A stretch of DNA of 64,000 nt. It comes from Hofstenia miamia. Its lineage: Eukaryota; Xenacoelomorpha; Acoela. Positions 1-12,900 of the stretch are shown piece by piece. A program made the translations under genes and the position numbers. The notes beneath the pieces are model-generated. The model searched no databases, was not told where the DNA came from, and saw nothing but the letters and a program-made list of their open reading frames with translations. Within the stretch, counting starts at the first letter, position 1, and every line of letters begins with the position of its first letter. The DNA is taken from contig SCFE01000027.1 in NCBI GenBank assembly GCA_004352715.1, positions 421,671 through 485,670 of the forward strand, written 5' to 3'.

Positions 1-135
1 AAGAAGGGATAAGCGGCAAAAAATCGAAATTTTTAAGCTTGCCATGAAATGCTTCAATAAATATAGAAAAAGACTTTCAAAATCACAATGCAATCTAAAA
101 TGCACTGAAATTTTCTTATTTATGAAAACATATAG
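1..135. repeat. Dispersed repeat D1, copy a
   Basis: This stretch aligns by eye with about 4408-4545. Shared blocks include gggataag, catgaaatg followed by ttcaataaat, and atctaaaatgca followed by tgaaattt. The copies are clearly diverged and no terminal repeats or coding signal are visible, so the repeat class is unknown. The copy may continue beyond the left edge of the window. Confidence 0.6.
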
Positions 136-584
136 TGGCATTAAAAATGGATCTTAAATTCAGTATGAATGGGTTGATATAAGAGATGAGATGCGGTAGG
201 ATATTTAGGATCTGATATCATCACAAGATTACCTTTCTAATGTGTTTTTCATCTGCAAGTTCATCACGAGAAAACTAAGATCAGGGCTCGACTACAAAAA
301 ACATGAACCTGCTCTGTTGTAGTGATGAGTTCAATTGCACTTTAAACCTGAACTGCTTCTGATCAAACCCGTCCTAATTTGAACCTGTTTTATTTAGCAA
401 TATTTTCCTTTTCAATAATTAGTTATCCCCTTGCTTACACTGTTTTCACTGCAGGCATCAGTTTTTGGTATTAATATAAATATTTTATTAAATATTACTT
501 TTAAGTTAATCCCAATCTTGCAACCTTAATAACATCTGAACAATATCTTTATAATAAAAATAGTATAATTTGATATAAATTCAA
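136..584. other. No recognisable feature
   Basis: AT-rich sequence without a convincing open frame, tandem repeat or terminal repeat. I see nothing to annotate here. Confidence 0.6.
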
Positions 585-830
585 GCTGTAATACTACCGC
601 AATTAACTTTTAACGTTTGCCCAAATTCACAAACAATTTTGTCCAAACCTATTTGGAAATTTGTCAATCCTGGAATTCGGACAGATCTATGGCTAAGTGT
701 ACTTCCCTGCCATGGTGAAAATTTCTGATAACAATTATTCCTTGGCTTAAATGACATGAATGAAAATTCGGTTTTTGCGGAAATCTTCAAATTTTTACAA
801 ACATAATGTTAAGGTAATAATGCGGCAGCA
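585..830. repeat. Dispersed repeat D2, copy a (carries an empty insertion site)
   Basis: This segment is homologous to 40848-40964 plus 41179-41310. Shared blocks are attcacaaacaattttgtcc, tacttccct and atggtgaaaattt. In the copy near 41 kb the same point holds a 214-bp element flanked by cctattat and cctataat; here it reads cctgccat with no insertion. Class of the parent repeat unknown. A 69-codon frame on the minus strand is not coding in appearance. Confidence 0.65.
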
Positions 831-3800
831 ACATCTAGTCTCAAATATTTTGTTTCTGTAAACAAACTACCCAAGTCTTGTCCATGTAAAGTCTGAAGTC
901 TTCGTGGTATATCGTTAATTAAGGATGACAATGAAAAGAGGAGACAATTCTCTATATTTTAGGTATCTTATTATCTAGGGTTTAAAAAATTTTATGGAAA
1001 CCATTACTAATTGTAAAAAATGCCTGGCAGTTTAAGGATAAGAGATAAGTGGACATAAAAGTTTTATTGATTAAACAAATTGACCCTATTATTAGCTTAA
1101 AAGCCAATCATAAATCAACAAAGCATTTCCCGTATTAATATTGCATAGGGAGAAAACAGTAAATTTATACTGTTATCTCAAGTTATAATCGTTGTTTCAC
1201 GAAAGCCTTGACACATATAACATAGATAATAAGGTTATGCAGGGAGGCATTAAAGCACAATGCTGGTACCACACCATACTGAGTTAAATAGATGTTTTCC
1301 ATCGAATAAAACTGAAATGACATCAATTGATCAAACAACATGGGCGCTGTCAAATTGATTTTCTTCTTGTTTTTTCTGGACCAAATTTGCGACTCCTCAC
1401 ACTTGACCTGAAACATCACCTGAGCTGACTTATACTGATAGCCTGATCCAAAAATCCTGACCTGACTCAACACTACTGATGTTGGACGCGAGCTTAACGT
1501 TGACTTATTTTAGCATGATTGAAGATAATTTACTAATTGCTTTTTTCAAACAGGTCAAACCACATATGGAATTTCTATAGAACACCATACATGATTCATA
1601 TCAGTGTGGTCACTACATTCTTTTTTGATATAATTAGTGTGGATTATATGACGTGCTATATACAGAGTGATTCATAAACACTGATAACTTATGTTCTGTG
1701 AGTAATGTATGTATAGAAGATGAATTAGGATCACTGTTTGAATATGTACAAATATATGGGTGTTTGTGACTATTAATCGAAATTGCTGTTTGCATTTATT
1801 TTCATATAATTTGAAACATTTGTATTGCCGGAATGGCGATTTGTACATATTATGTGAAGCATTAATTGCATGATCCTTTTAAATAACTGCTATTAATATT
1901 TAAAATACTATTAATTTTACGTGGAATCTGCATACATTTTTACAAAATCAAACTGATACAGTTATTGGAAGAAGCTGTCTACCTCGAATTCTAGCGATTT
2001 CAAAATGAATGCAAATCAATATTTGCTAATTTGACTGCATAATGTGGTATGACATGACGATGCCTGCATCTCATTAAATAGCGTTTTAAATTATCAGAAT
2101 TGGCTTAGTTAGGAACATGGAAGCCCATGTGGGTCGCTCAATCTTCCAAAAATGAATATTTTGAATTTTAGAAATTTTTCAATTTAAAATTTATGATGAC
2201 CCTATCAAATGGCAGTTCATCGAATTGGCAATCGGACAACTATGTTAAGTACATAAAAAGTAAGCTCAATTTGCAAACTCAATCTTCGCATTAGTTTTGA
2301 GATATTTTCAAAATTAACTATCTTAGCATACACTGTTTTTCACCTATTTGCATCAAAATACGAATTCCAATTAATACATTTGAGTAAATCTCAAAATTGA
2401 TGAATTAAGTATAGGAATATATATTTGAACGTCTATTGGAATATATTTTTGTTCCTAATTAATGAGGCAATACGACCAGTTGTCAATGAATAGATCAACC
2501 GTAACATTAAACCATCATTAATTAAATGTTTAGATATTATAATTAATTTATAGATCAAATCCATTTTGCTGTATCGCAATATAATTTTTTTTGAAAATGA
2601 TACTATCTTGTATACGTTCTCCTGATTCTATTGCCCTGCATGTGCACTTGTGAAAATATTTTATATAGCAAACTAAAAGTGAACTTTTTTATATCATTTT
2701 TTCAAGCTTAATTTGAAAACGCACTTTACTTCTAAATAATTGGATATTTTTTCGCAATTTATTTCAACAACTCTTGATATTAGTCTACCTAATATATTAT
2801 TGGGGCTTAGTCACGTGATAGTTAGCATTTAGAGTGAAAAACAAGAATTGAAGCTATGATGTTCTTCACTATATATACATATTTACATGTATATGTGCCA
2901 AAAACTTCAATTATAGTAACATTAATGCAATAATGGGGAATAATCCTAAAAATTAGTAAAAAGTAGAATCTTTACCTGATAACAAGGCAATTGAAATTCC
3001 GTTATCATGAAATTCTTTTACAGTGTAGAACCAATTAGTTTCTTAATGATTAATGGAATGAATATTTCAATTATGCCAATATTTGGTGATAAGATGGTGT
3101 ACTAGCCCTAAATTATAACATTTGTCACATGCATATTTTATAGAGGAACAGTATGTTATGATGTAAATGGCATATACTTGTAAAAGTGATGTTAACTTTT
3201 TGAAATCCGTTACCGACTAGTTTTGTGTTCATAGGTCGAAGAAAAATGAATTTCTCAAAAAAAATTGTCTCATTGATGAACCTACTAAGTAGTCACACAT
3301 GACACACTTCAATAAAATAATAAATCATTATTGAATGAATCGCATCCATTTTAACAGTGAAAATGAAATTCCGTTATTGCTTGACCAGCCCTATTAATAT
3401 CTTCAACATGTGATGTACACGCATTTTAAAATATTATTAATGTTTATATATTACTACCTATTATTTTTAAATGAACTATGTAAAAAATGAACATTTTGTG
3501 TACTTTATATGGCAGTTTATGATGTAAGCAAGCAGAAAAAACACTTTTATAATCAAGACAGGGCGTTTGAGCTTCTCTTCATTTCAATAGGAAAAAAAAT
3601 TTATTGCTTCGCTGTTCGCACACTTTCTGCACATTGTTTTTAATCTTAAAAATTCATTCACTGTAACTGTAATTAAAGCAATATTAATTGGGCGCACAAA
3701 GTTAAATTTGGCTCCTAGATTTTCGTGTCAAACATATTAAGTTGTTTTAATGATTTATATAAAATTATGCCTTTTTCATAACAAACTACACTCAAATTCA

Positions 3801-4407
3801 ATGAGAAAGTCAATCAAGTAGTAACAAGATCGGCAAATTTGCTTTGCTTACACTGCACTTAAAATGTTTAGTGTTTTTAAGCAATTTTTAAAGGAATCAA
3901 AACGAAAATGTCAAACCCACACTTCACAAATTATTTCCAAAATTTTCATACAAGAAAGTCACATCAGGCATGCTCAGTAGACCGCAAGTTGATAGTTTGC
4001 AAAAGTGAAAAGTTTTTGTCAACTTTAAATCAAAAATAAAGCCAATTTGCTTTGATTCTATTTAAATGTACTTGCAAGTGTCCTCATGCCCACAGACTTA
4101 CATTTGACTGAAAAAGATTATTAGTCAAGACTATGATTAAATGTTTCAAGAGACTTGATATTAATTATAAAAAAGGCATTTATATGAATTGCTCAACATG
4201 CAATGTTCTATTAGTGACCAGTGTGGAGAGCTAATGCATGCTGAAAGTCTGTAAAAAATTTTATTCTGGATTTTATATTGAGGAAAGTTGTACAATTTTT
4301 TGCTAATACTTTTTAATTTTTTATAGTAAAATAATAATATAAGGTTTTTGTAATAAAATAAGAAAATAAAATAAATATTTAATAAAATAATAAGGCATAT
4401 TACTAAT
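831..4407. other. No recognisable feature (3.6 kb)
   Basis: Long AT-rich stretch. The longest open frame is under 100 codons and has low-complexity composition. No terminal inverted repeats, tandem arrays or RNA genes were recognised. Probably intergenic or intronic. Confidence 0.55.
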
Positions 4408-4545
4408 ATGGGAAAGGGATAAGAAAAATACAATTACTTTAAATTTGTCATGAAATGTTTCAATAAATTTGAAAAATCCAAGATCAGTGTAAAAAGTGAT
4501 CTAAAATGCATTGAAATTTACTTGATATGCGACAAATGCACATAC
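4408..4545. repeat. Dispersed repeat D1, copy b
   Basis: Diverged second copy of the repeat at the left window edge, in the same orientation. Shared words include gggataag, tcatgaaatg and gatctaaaatgca. No coding or terminal structure is visible. Confidence 0.6.
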
Positions 4546-5039
4546 AGTAACATATTTTCTATTTTAAAAAGATAAGTAGGGCAATCTAAAATTCAACAAT
4601 GTCAATACGGTAAAATAAAGTCAAAATTGACCATTTCTGAAATAATGTCAATTGTATACTGTCAGTTTTTAGCAATTGGTTATTTCCTAGAAGTTTGTTG
4701 CTGTTTTCTCAAAGAATGATAATCCAGTGGCGGCACATAGATGGCGTAACATGGTGGGAGAACCAATGAACGCTGTGATATTGGAAATGTCTTGCAATAA
4801 AAACACAGACATCTGTTTTCAGCGTTACGTGAGTTAATAGATTCGGGCAGAGGTCTACTCGAAGGGGGGCTCAGCCCACCCTATTCATTTTGATAGGATG
4901 CAAAACTCCTCTTGATAAATTTTGATTACGGTTTGCAGTTTTGATTTTATTTGTTGAGAATTTAAATTATTATGTTAATTATTTACGAGTTCAATCTTGG
5001 TTTTAGAGGAGGACAAGGAATGCCGAGATTATAGAAATT
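4546..5039. other. No recognisable feature
   Basis: Mostly AT-rich. It contains a GC-richer patch (about 4730-4880, with gtggcggcac and ggggggctcagccc) that resembles transposon ends, but I could not pair it with a partner or a duplication. Confidence 0.45.
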
Positions 5040-5322
5040 GTGAATGACTTTCCAAATGAGCTTATATGTACCCAAATGCTAAGCTGCTTTGAAACCTTTG
5101 CAATTAATCAGTCCGACACGAAAAGAAATTCTTTATGCAAAGTCATAGGAACTTCGCAACCCACAAGCAACATATTGACACGAGTTCACACCAAGGTTAA
5201 TCAAGGCAGCAAACCTTTATCGCTATTCCGTACAAAGACTGCTGAAATGGCAGTGAAGGTATTTTTGCCAGCCAACATACCATTGAAAAAATGGGACACT
5301 CTGCTATGCAGAAGTTACTCCT
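5040..5322 (+). pseudogene. Decayed hAT/CGGBP1-like N-terminal fragment
   Basis: A 94-codon frame ends in AVKVFLPANIPLKK. This resembles the segment after the BED-type zinc finger in CGGBP1 and related hAT-derived proteins, where a 'xxxEANIPLEK' helix is followed by 'xHPAxxxFL'. The residues GHSAMQKLLL continue that pattern in a different frame immediately after an A run near 5284-5290, so a frameshift is likely. Upstream, SNILTRVHTK could be the remnant of the finger's histidine end. No flanking terminal repeats were found. What is seen is the motif; family membership is recalled, not searched. It could be a chance resemblance, but the second fragment at 5774 supports it. Confidence 0.45.
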
Positions 5323-5773
5323 AGATATTAAAATGATCCTAACCCGTGAGAAAATCACCCGGTGCAAAGTGGAGCAAATTGCAGTGAACGAAGAAACTTA
5401 TGATATAGATGTTCTAAGTAATAAACTCGCTATATGTTTGCGCTAGGTGTAAAGCTAAATGACCCGGCAAAAAAGAATATGGCAATGAACAATTTTTTAC
5501 TACTTGCATATATGTATGTGCACTTCGAGGTTATATCCAATGAAGAATCGATTAAACGGTTTGTCGAATATGTATCATGCCAGATATCAGTCTAGCCACA
5601 TTTGCAAAATTAAAATCGTGCACCACTACGACATGTCCAGTTGAAAGAATGGTCTGAAGAAAAAGCCACTTTTTGCCTGAAGACTTGAGTAATTACTTTA
5701 TCATCTAGTTTAGCCACTGTGCTGTTAAATAGTGATAAATATAATTGCAGAGAACGAACGAACTCATTAACTA

Positions 5774-5909
5774 GATGCTCTGAATCATAAAGAAGTCTTC
5801 CTGGTAGTCGATGAATCTGTGCATAAGGCATATTTTTGAAAATTTCTTTTGCAATTCAAGGAAGTAAAAGTCACGAAAAGGCACTACCGAATTGTACATG
5901 GAGTTTAAT
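5774..5909 (+). pseudogene. Decayed hAT-like transposase fragment with VVDES motif
   Basis: The plus-strand frame reads ALNHKEVFLVVDESVHKAYF, then a stop, then about 22 further codons. In hAT transposases and their CGGBP1-like relatives the first catalytic aspartate lies in a similar 'xxxVDESTDxxxR' strand. The fragment lies about 450 bp downstream of the candidate N-terminal piece, in the right order and orientation, in a different frame. It is broken and cannot encode an active enzyme. The sequence between the two pieces is open only in short stretches. Confidence 0.4.
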
Positions 5910-5969
5910 ACCAATACATAAATTGCCTTAAATTCTATACATTGGCATAATCGTCCTTTAAACAATGTT

Positions 5970-8286
5970 AAGTTTTTCTATAAAGCTATGTTTGACCTAT
6001 TTTGATTTGTGAGCTACTGTAATCGCAACAAACTGTTGTAGGAATTTTGGTGTCATTACTCAGTAACTGCCTACAACATACTATGAAAAGTTTAGATTAA
6101 TTAATTATAGCATTTGTGCTAGACGAAATTCAATGGGGTAACTATTATGCTGTTCTACATTACTTGAAAACATAAAATTGCTAATAAAAAGCAAATTAGC
6201 ACCTTTTTCACAAATCTGATACATTAGCAATTAACATTGACTTTTAAAAACAGCATAAAAAGCAACAAAGTAATTTTCAGAATTCTGATTCGTCTGTCAA
6301 ATAGCAATGATGTAGAGCTGTTTTCCTTACATTTCTTCAAAATGTGATTAATTATAATATTACCTTGTCAGTTAATGTTGCCTTATTTTCAATTTTTTGC
6401 ATTTAAGTATATTTAAATGCAATGAAATGTATTTATAGCTGCCTCTTGGTTTCCTGTTAAATATGTATTCTGCTGTTAAATAAAAATTTATTATTCCCTG
6501 TAATATCTTAAGAAAACCTAAAAATAATGAATAGAATAAACACATCAAAAAGTAAACTGACATTGAATATCAAAATATGCTTGTGCGAATTAATTAATTA
6601 AATTTGATATAAAAAATTTTTCTAAAGATTTATGACTTTTGGAAATTATATTTAGAATGTATAAATATTATAACATGTTTTCAAGGACCAAACCAAATAC
6701 TTTTTTAAAGAGATTTTCCACATAAATTTTTAAAATTGATGTCTCGCATTAGCAAACAGTTGCAAATATTTGATAGCTTATTCCTATAATAGTGTAAAAT
6801 TGAAGCTTGCAAATACTACATGTAAGTTAGTGACACAAAAAGTAAAACCGCCAACTAAGTATTTTTCTAACAGAAACAACAAAGAACGTACTCATCAGGT
6901 GCAAGTCATTTTCAGCAATGGTTTGAATAATCTGAGGCCCTTAGGAAAAGTTTATTATACATACTAAAATTTACATATGATTCTATCCATAGTAATCGGA
7001 AACCATTTCTAAAAAACTTCACAACGACAGTCATATATACTAGGGCAGATGTAGGTGCGGGGTCACGACCTCCTAAATGTCTAAAAGGAAAAAATCAAGT
7101 TTCAAATATTCTTATTTTCATGGAGACCAGAACTCGGAATAAATTGAAAAGTGTCTTAAGTAACAATTTAAGCAACATCAAGCTTTGCATCTCAACTGAA
7201 TTCGGAAACATCCCGTTTGGTCAAATGCCACTTCCGTCAGAATATGAAAAAATTTCGATTAAACACAAATCAACTTCTGATAAATTCTGATAAATCTTGA
7301 ATTAAGTATTTCTCATCATTTTATATATATATATAAAATTAAATTTACAAGTAAACAGATGCATTGCAACATCAGAAATCCCCGCGTGACTTAAAGAATA
7401 ACAGAGAAATTTTGATTCCATACGTAAAATCAATTACATATAAATGTTGTGCAAACTCTTAAAACCTTCTGACCGACCCAAATATATTTTAATTAGTAAA
7501 CTGAAAATTATTTTATATTTTTTTATTTTAGTTCTTAATATTTTTGAAATTGCATTATGAAATATTTCTTAATTGAAAGCAATCAACCTCAAAGATCTCA
7601 TGAGGGGGCATGTCTCCATATCCCTATCCCCATACCCCTGTTGTACACACTCATTGTTATTGAAAAATTGCCTTAGCAACATTTTGCATCCTATTCACTC
7701 AAAACCTTGCAGAATGATTTACACTGGTTTTTTTTAAATTTTTCAGATTTGTGGTATGTAAGGACCCAAATGGACGACAACTAAAAAAATCTATGTTTTT
7801 CAATTAATAGAGCATCAAATACAACCACTTAGTGTACAAAAAACATCCCATTTTCAATTTGCTTAATAAATTGAATGGATATGTTCGACGTATTCTTTGC
7901 ATTTACAATTGCATTAATAAATTCATAGATTTATAAAATTTATCAACAAACATTATTCAGCCATTTGGGTTGCCCTTAGGGTTTAATCTTTCAAATAGAA
8001 ATTTGATATTTTTTGCAACGTATTTCAATACTTTAAATCTAGATTGCAACAGCTATCTGATAAAGGTTTACTATCAAGCCATAAAGTTTGCCTATATTAA
8101 TTGACTAATATACAGTGCTGTAGATCTTTACACTAAACCTGACCATTTGCAGTGATAAAAGCATATATTTGATCCTTTTCAATTGCATGAATGTAACATT
8201 GTAAAAGAAAATTTCTCCTCAACTTTTCATTGAAATTTAGCATTTATTCTATGACCTTGTAAATGGTCTCCCAAAATACTATCTCC
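5970..8286. other. No recognisable feature (2.3 kb)
   Basis: AT-rich sequence. GC-richer patches near 7030-7080 and 7595-7640 look faintly like inverted ends, but no matching target duplication flanks them. Nothing else can be supported. Confidence 0.5.

Positions 8287-8312
<26 letters not shown>
8287..8312. repeat. (TA)n microsatellite
   Basis: Uninterrupted AT dinucleotides, about 13 units, on the left of the fold-back element at 8341-8571. Confidence 0.95.
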
Positions 8313-8317
<5 letters not shown>

Positions 8318-8340
8318 TATTAATTTACTGAGCTTTATAA

Positions 8341-8566
8341 ATGCGACCTGTTTCGATTCAAAATCTTTATCAGAACAAATTTGGAAGGAAAACTAATTAC
8401 ACTTAACTACACTTAAAATTAATTAAAATTGCATGCATTAGAAAATGTTGATCTTATAATAATTTTTCTCTTTATTCATTAATCTTGATCTTATTTCTTT
8501 CTTTTTTTATAGTGATTCTATCCATGCAAAATCAATATATGATAAAGATTTTGAATCAAAACCGGT

Positions 8567-8571
<5 letters not shown>
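8341..8571. mobile_element. Fold-back / MITE-like element between two TA runs
   Basis: The left arm (8341-8371, starting atgcgacctg) and the right arm (8541-8571, ending ccggtcgcat) are inverted copies of about 31 bp with two mismatches. Both contain gattcaaaatctttat or its complement. The roughly 170-bp centre is AT-rich and non-coding. TA runs lie close on both sides, so a TA target duplication cannot be distinguished. Superfamily unknown. Confidence 0.65.

Positions 8572-8599
<28 letters not shown>
8571..8599. repeat. (TA)n microsatellite
   Basis: About 14 TA units directly abutting the right arm of the fold-back element. Confidence 0.95.
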
Positions 8600-8602
<3 letters not shown>

Positions 8603-9427
8603 AGAAGATTTTTTCAAAAGACGAAACCATTCATTAATACAAAATAAAGTAACTGCTTTCATCAAATAAACTCGACCTTGTTTCTATAGAATTCATCTTC
8701 TTATTGAACAACACTTTTCCGGTTTCTGTCTTTGTTCAAAGACTGCTGTATTTTAACAACCTTTTAAGCATGTATCTTAAAATTTCAACTTAATTTATTC
8801 GATTCGCATCATATATGTTAACTTTTCAAAATCAAAGTGCAAATTACATAAGAGATGGTAAATTATTTTCAATGATAGTATCTTTTTCGAAATATTGATG
8901 CAAAGTTAACTGAAACTTATTTAACACAAGATTCAATTAAAAGTATTCCAAAACGGTAAAATCAATTCAAAATATGCTTTCTTTAGTATTAGTTCGTCAG
9001 TTATTGTAAATTTACCGAAATATTTGGGCCAAGCCCAAGTTAATTGGTCGGCCTAGCAGCATTGAATTTTTGGCAGAAGTCCAGGTCTATTTACTACTAA
9101 GACATCAACCATAGGGAGCATTATTTCCTCACTTCTATTGACTCTGGATTGGATTATGATATTCCTCATATTAGCTCTAGCAACTTAGAATGTTCATCAT
9201 TTTAATGTAATCAAGTGCACAAATTCAAAATTTTCTTTAAAATCAATTGAATATTGTATCTTAGCGATAGGAGATGTTGGAATTTGGATTTAAAATATAT
9301 GTGTATGTGAGAAATATTTTATTCTAACTAGCTTTACCTTACTTACTTTGCTCACATTAAGAATAATAAGAGTCAAAGCACTATATTTGCTAAATGAAAC
9401 AATTATGCTACAAACTAACTATATAAT
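8600..9427. other. No recognisable feature
   Basis: AT-rich, no coding frame and no paired repeats seen. Confidence 0.5.
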
Positions 9428-9946
9428 ATTTATTTATAATAAATGTGTGTGTGTATGTGTCGATGCAAAAGCGCACTTTTTAATTTTTTTCTATATATTT
9501 TGTAATTTTTTTCTACTCTAATGTCATTGCCTAAATTGTTCCAAATATTTGAAGCTGCTTAATGAAAACGAGCATAGGAAGTACAGCTGCAAATATATTT
9601 ATGTGATTGTGGATTTACTTTTAAGTAATTAGCAAGAAAAGACATTTATTCTCGACCATATTTATGCTTAAATAAAATTGCTGCTGCATGAAATTGTATT
9701 TGATATAGCGGGGACAACATATACTTTCGTCTGTATTCAGCAATTTGGTCATCCTTTCGTACAAAATGTAAAGTTTTGGTGACCAATTAATAGTTTTTGA
9801 TAATGAATAGCGGATTTTTTGTTAAGATTAATAAATAAAAATGAACAATAATATAATTGTGATAAACAAAATTCATGCAATAGTTGAATGTGATACTCTG
9901 GTCCGAAATTTTTGAGTTGGTATAAGTATCTAAAGCGAGAAAGCAT
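9428..9946 (-). mobile_element. LINE (non-LTR retrotransposon) ORF2 C-terminal fragment
   Basis: On the minus strand the frame FRYLYQLKNFGPEYHIQLLH is followed by LSQLYYCSFLF and, after frameshifts, by SNIWNNLGNDIR and NYKIYRKKLKSALLHR, ending near 9428. This is the usual C-terminal region downstream of the reverse transcriptase in CR1/L2/jockey-like elements (a 'xxYLYxLR' block, a 'lxxLYYCxxxF' block, then 'xIWNxL' and 'FKKxLKxxLL'). The same blocks occur in the same order in the LINE at 61.6-64 kb (KIWNNLDHEI, YKKFRKKVRTFLFHR), so these are probably two copies of one family. No reverse transcriptase domain remains here: a 5'-truncated, decayed copy. Confidence 0.75.
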
Positions 9947-9949
9947 TTT

Positions 9950-12900
9950 TGTAACTTTTTTAGTAGAAAGTTATCAAATTTAATAATAAGAACAATAATA
10001 ATAACAAAAACAATAACAGTGAAACCTATATCCTTGGCTAAAAAATAATATCATTCATAAAATATTCAGATATTAGAAAAATGCATTTAGGCTTTACCAC
10101 CACCAATAAAATTTAGGAAAAATCACTAGGTCTTTGGAAAGCTCAGCAATCAAAAGTTTATTGGGGATATAAAAATTCTATTTGGAATAGGATTAACACG
10201 TGGAGAAAGATGAAATTGTCAAAAATGATCCATCGGGTTAGCAAAACGAGAATCAAAAGCATTATCTAGGCTATTCAATAAATATTATCGATGTGTTTAG
10301 AAAAATTATGCAAAAACTTTCTCTTGCTTAGGTTTTTCTTCTATTGAAAAATTTTTAATTTTCTCTAGAATTAATTCAATTGTACTTTTATCAATATTCA
10401 TATAAAAATTTTTTATATTCTTATTGTGGATTATCCTGGAATTTTGCAAATTCCCAGGAATATAGAGATCAATTTCAATACAATCCTGGACAAAAAAAAC
10501 TATCGATTAAAAGAATGAATTTTCTACATTACATAAAATTTTTGTACAATTTTATTGGCAATGAGTGAATGATTTGAAAGATTTGTAGATCTTACACAAA
10601 GCAAATACGTTTATCAACAAGATAATCTAGTTTTGATTATCTCTACACAGGTAAGAGGTTTTTTGTGAACCAAAAATTGCTCAATTTCTATGGCCTTTGC
10701 AAGCTAGATCTGAATCCTATTAATAACTGTTTACAGATGGTGAAGCAGTGACTGGATTTTTAAGATATTCATACATATGATCGGTTATTTTAACAAAGAT
10801 AGCAGGGGTTCCAAGATCTTGACCAAGTAAATATTACATCTTTGCTATTCTATGCCCAAAATCTGTTGTACCAGCTAATTTTTATCATTAAAAATATGGA
10901 CTTATTTCTAGACATTTTTAACATACTTTGTGGGTTTTGTAAATAGATATTTAATTTGATTAGTGAAGTCACTCAAAAATTTTAATAATTTTGTAAAAAA
11001 CCAGAAATATTTGTCCAGGGTTCTACATTAAGCTATTGATACAGTGTCAGTGTGTATAAGTGTATGTATAGCAGATCAAACCTCTAAGAAAAGTGAACAC
11101 AAATTTGTCTGATTATGTTTACCAATCGAGATGGATGATCCTAAATAATAAAAATTTATTATTTGATTTAAAAATTCACTCTTTCCCCTCACTTACTCTT
11201 AAAATTGTCTAGTTGTAGAAAATCAATTGAATATTTATATTTATTTACATTTGCACAAAAATTGTCATCTTAAGCATTTTAGTCTCTTTTATAATTTGTA
11301 GGAAAGGGAAATACCCCCTTTTTCCACTGTGTGGTAAACCTTAGGTGCACTAAGTCCCTAATAATAAGCTAATGTTATGCGTGTTATAACCATAAGTACA
11401 AACTGCAACATAACCAACAATTTTGTAATTACTTAACTTTAGTTAATCAACAGCTAGTTAGATGTTATTTCAGAATGGACCCTATCCGGTTACAACACTG
11501 ACTCTATGCTGACACCAACATTGCATTAAGTAATCGATGAGAACAGATACTGTAAAGCTTAGAAAACAAAAAAGTGTAAATAAACGAATAGATAGTGTTA
11601 CTTGTTACTTCCTAATTCCTTTCCATCTCACGTCAACACAACTGTTTGTTAAATATTACAAAAGCCTACTGCTTTTTGGCTTGATTTCTCATAAATCTCT
11701 TTATTTTGTACATGCATGAGTAGTTGAATGGATTTTGTACTTGTAATTCATTAACAAACTAATTTTTTAATTGATTCAAACATCTAATTTTAATAGGACA
11801 TAATTGGAATCCAAACATGGTTTTCTATCTTAAATATTCAAATTTGCAAATAGCACTTACTGTCATGTTAGTAAAAACCTGAAAGCTACGCTCAGTAATT
11901 TTAAGAGAAAGCATTTGCAGAGTTGACTTATTGGTCTTGAAATGTACCATGTCAACATCTGTATAAATGCATGTCTAGTGTCCTGGATATCCAGGAACAT
12001 GAATAGACAAATGGAGCCACTTGAAGAAAACATATATTATTTTATGGAAATGTGTATTCAAAGATGCTAAACATAAACGAGTGTGCTCTGCTTTGTTTTC
12101 CTGTTCATTGCTTAGATGTTGCTAATGAGAGAAATCCGCTTTAGGATAGATGCCGAAGCACAAAGCAGATATCATCAGCTAATCGGATGATGAAAAATAT
12201 CTTATAGACGCAGCCAATCATTTGATTTACATATAATATTATAAAAGTAATATTGATTTGCATTAGACGTTTTAATTCTACTGGGGAGATGTTTCAATTA
12301 TCCAATTGAGAACAATATAATACATTGTATTTTACACCATATTTTATTATGTATCTATAGATTGCCTCATTGAATAAAAAATATTTCGTGTCATTGTGAT
12401 GGCAAACTAAATATGCACTTGAAATAGATGATTATTTGATTAAATATCGAAATCAAATATTATTGCCTAGATATTTCTTGGTTCTTGGAGAAGACAAGTA
12501 AAAAACTATTCGAATAGTTTCATTTTTGCATAAACATAATGGAGATATTATTTACTCCAGCAAATTCAACCCATAATTGTTTACTAGAGACATTTACTTG
12601 TTGAAATAGAAACTTGAAGTGTATTAACAAAGTAAATAAATTTAATTCAAGCCATGCTATTTGCAGGGCAATTTTTTTACTTAAAAAATAAATTTTTTGA
12701 TTTTAAATTTTCAAATTTTGGAATTTTTTGACAAATCCAAATTATGAATTACATAAACTAAGTAAATTGCATGACCAAATACACTAAAGAATATAAAATC
12801 TATTAAATTGAATCTTATGCAGGACCAAGTATTTTTATACGTTTTCCAAGGCGAACGGTTTATCGTTTGCAAGTAGCTTGGACAACATGCTGAATAAATA

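Noticed and set aside
7035-7640. Possible inverted ends gggcagatgtaggtgcgggg ... ccatacccctg
   Set aside because: Similarity is weak and no matching target duplication flanks either proposed boundary.
11981-11996. Perfect 16-bp palindrome tcctggatatccagga
   Set aside because: About one perfect 16-bp palindrome is expected by chance in 64 kb; the flanks do not extend it.
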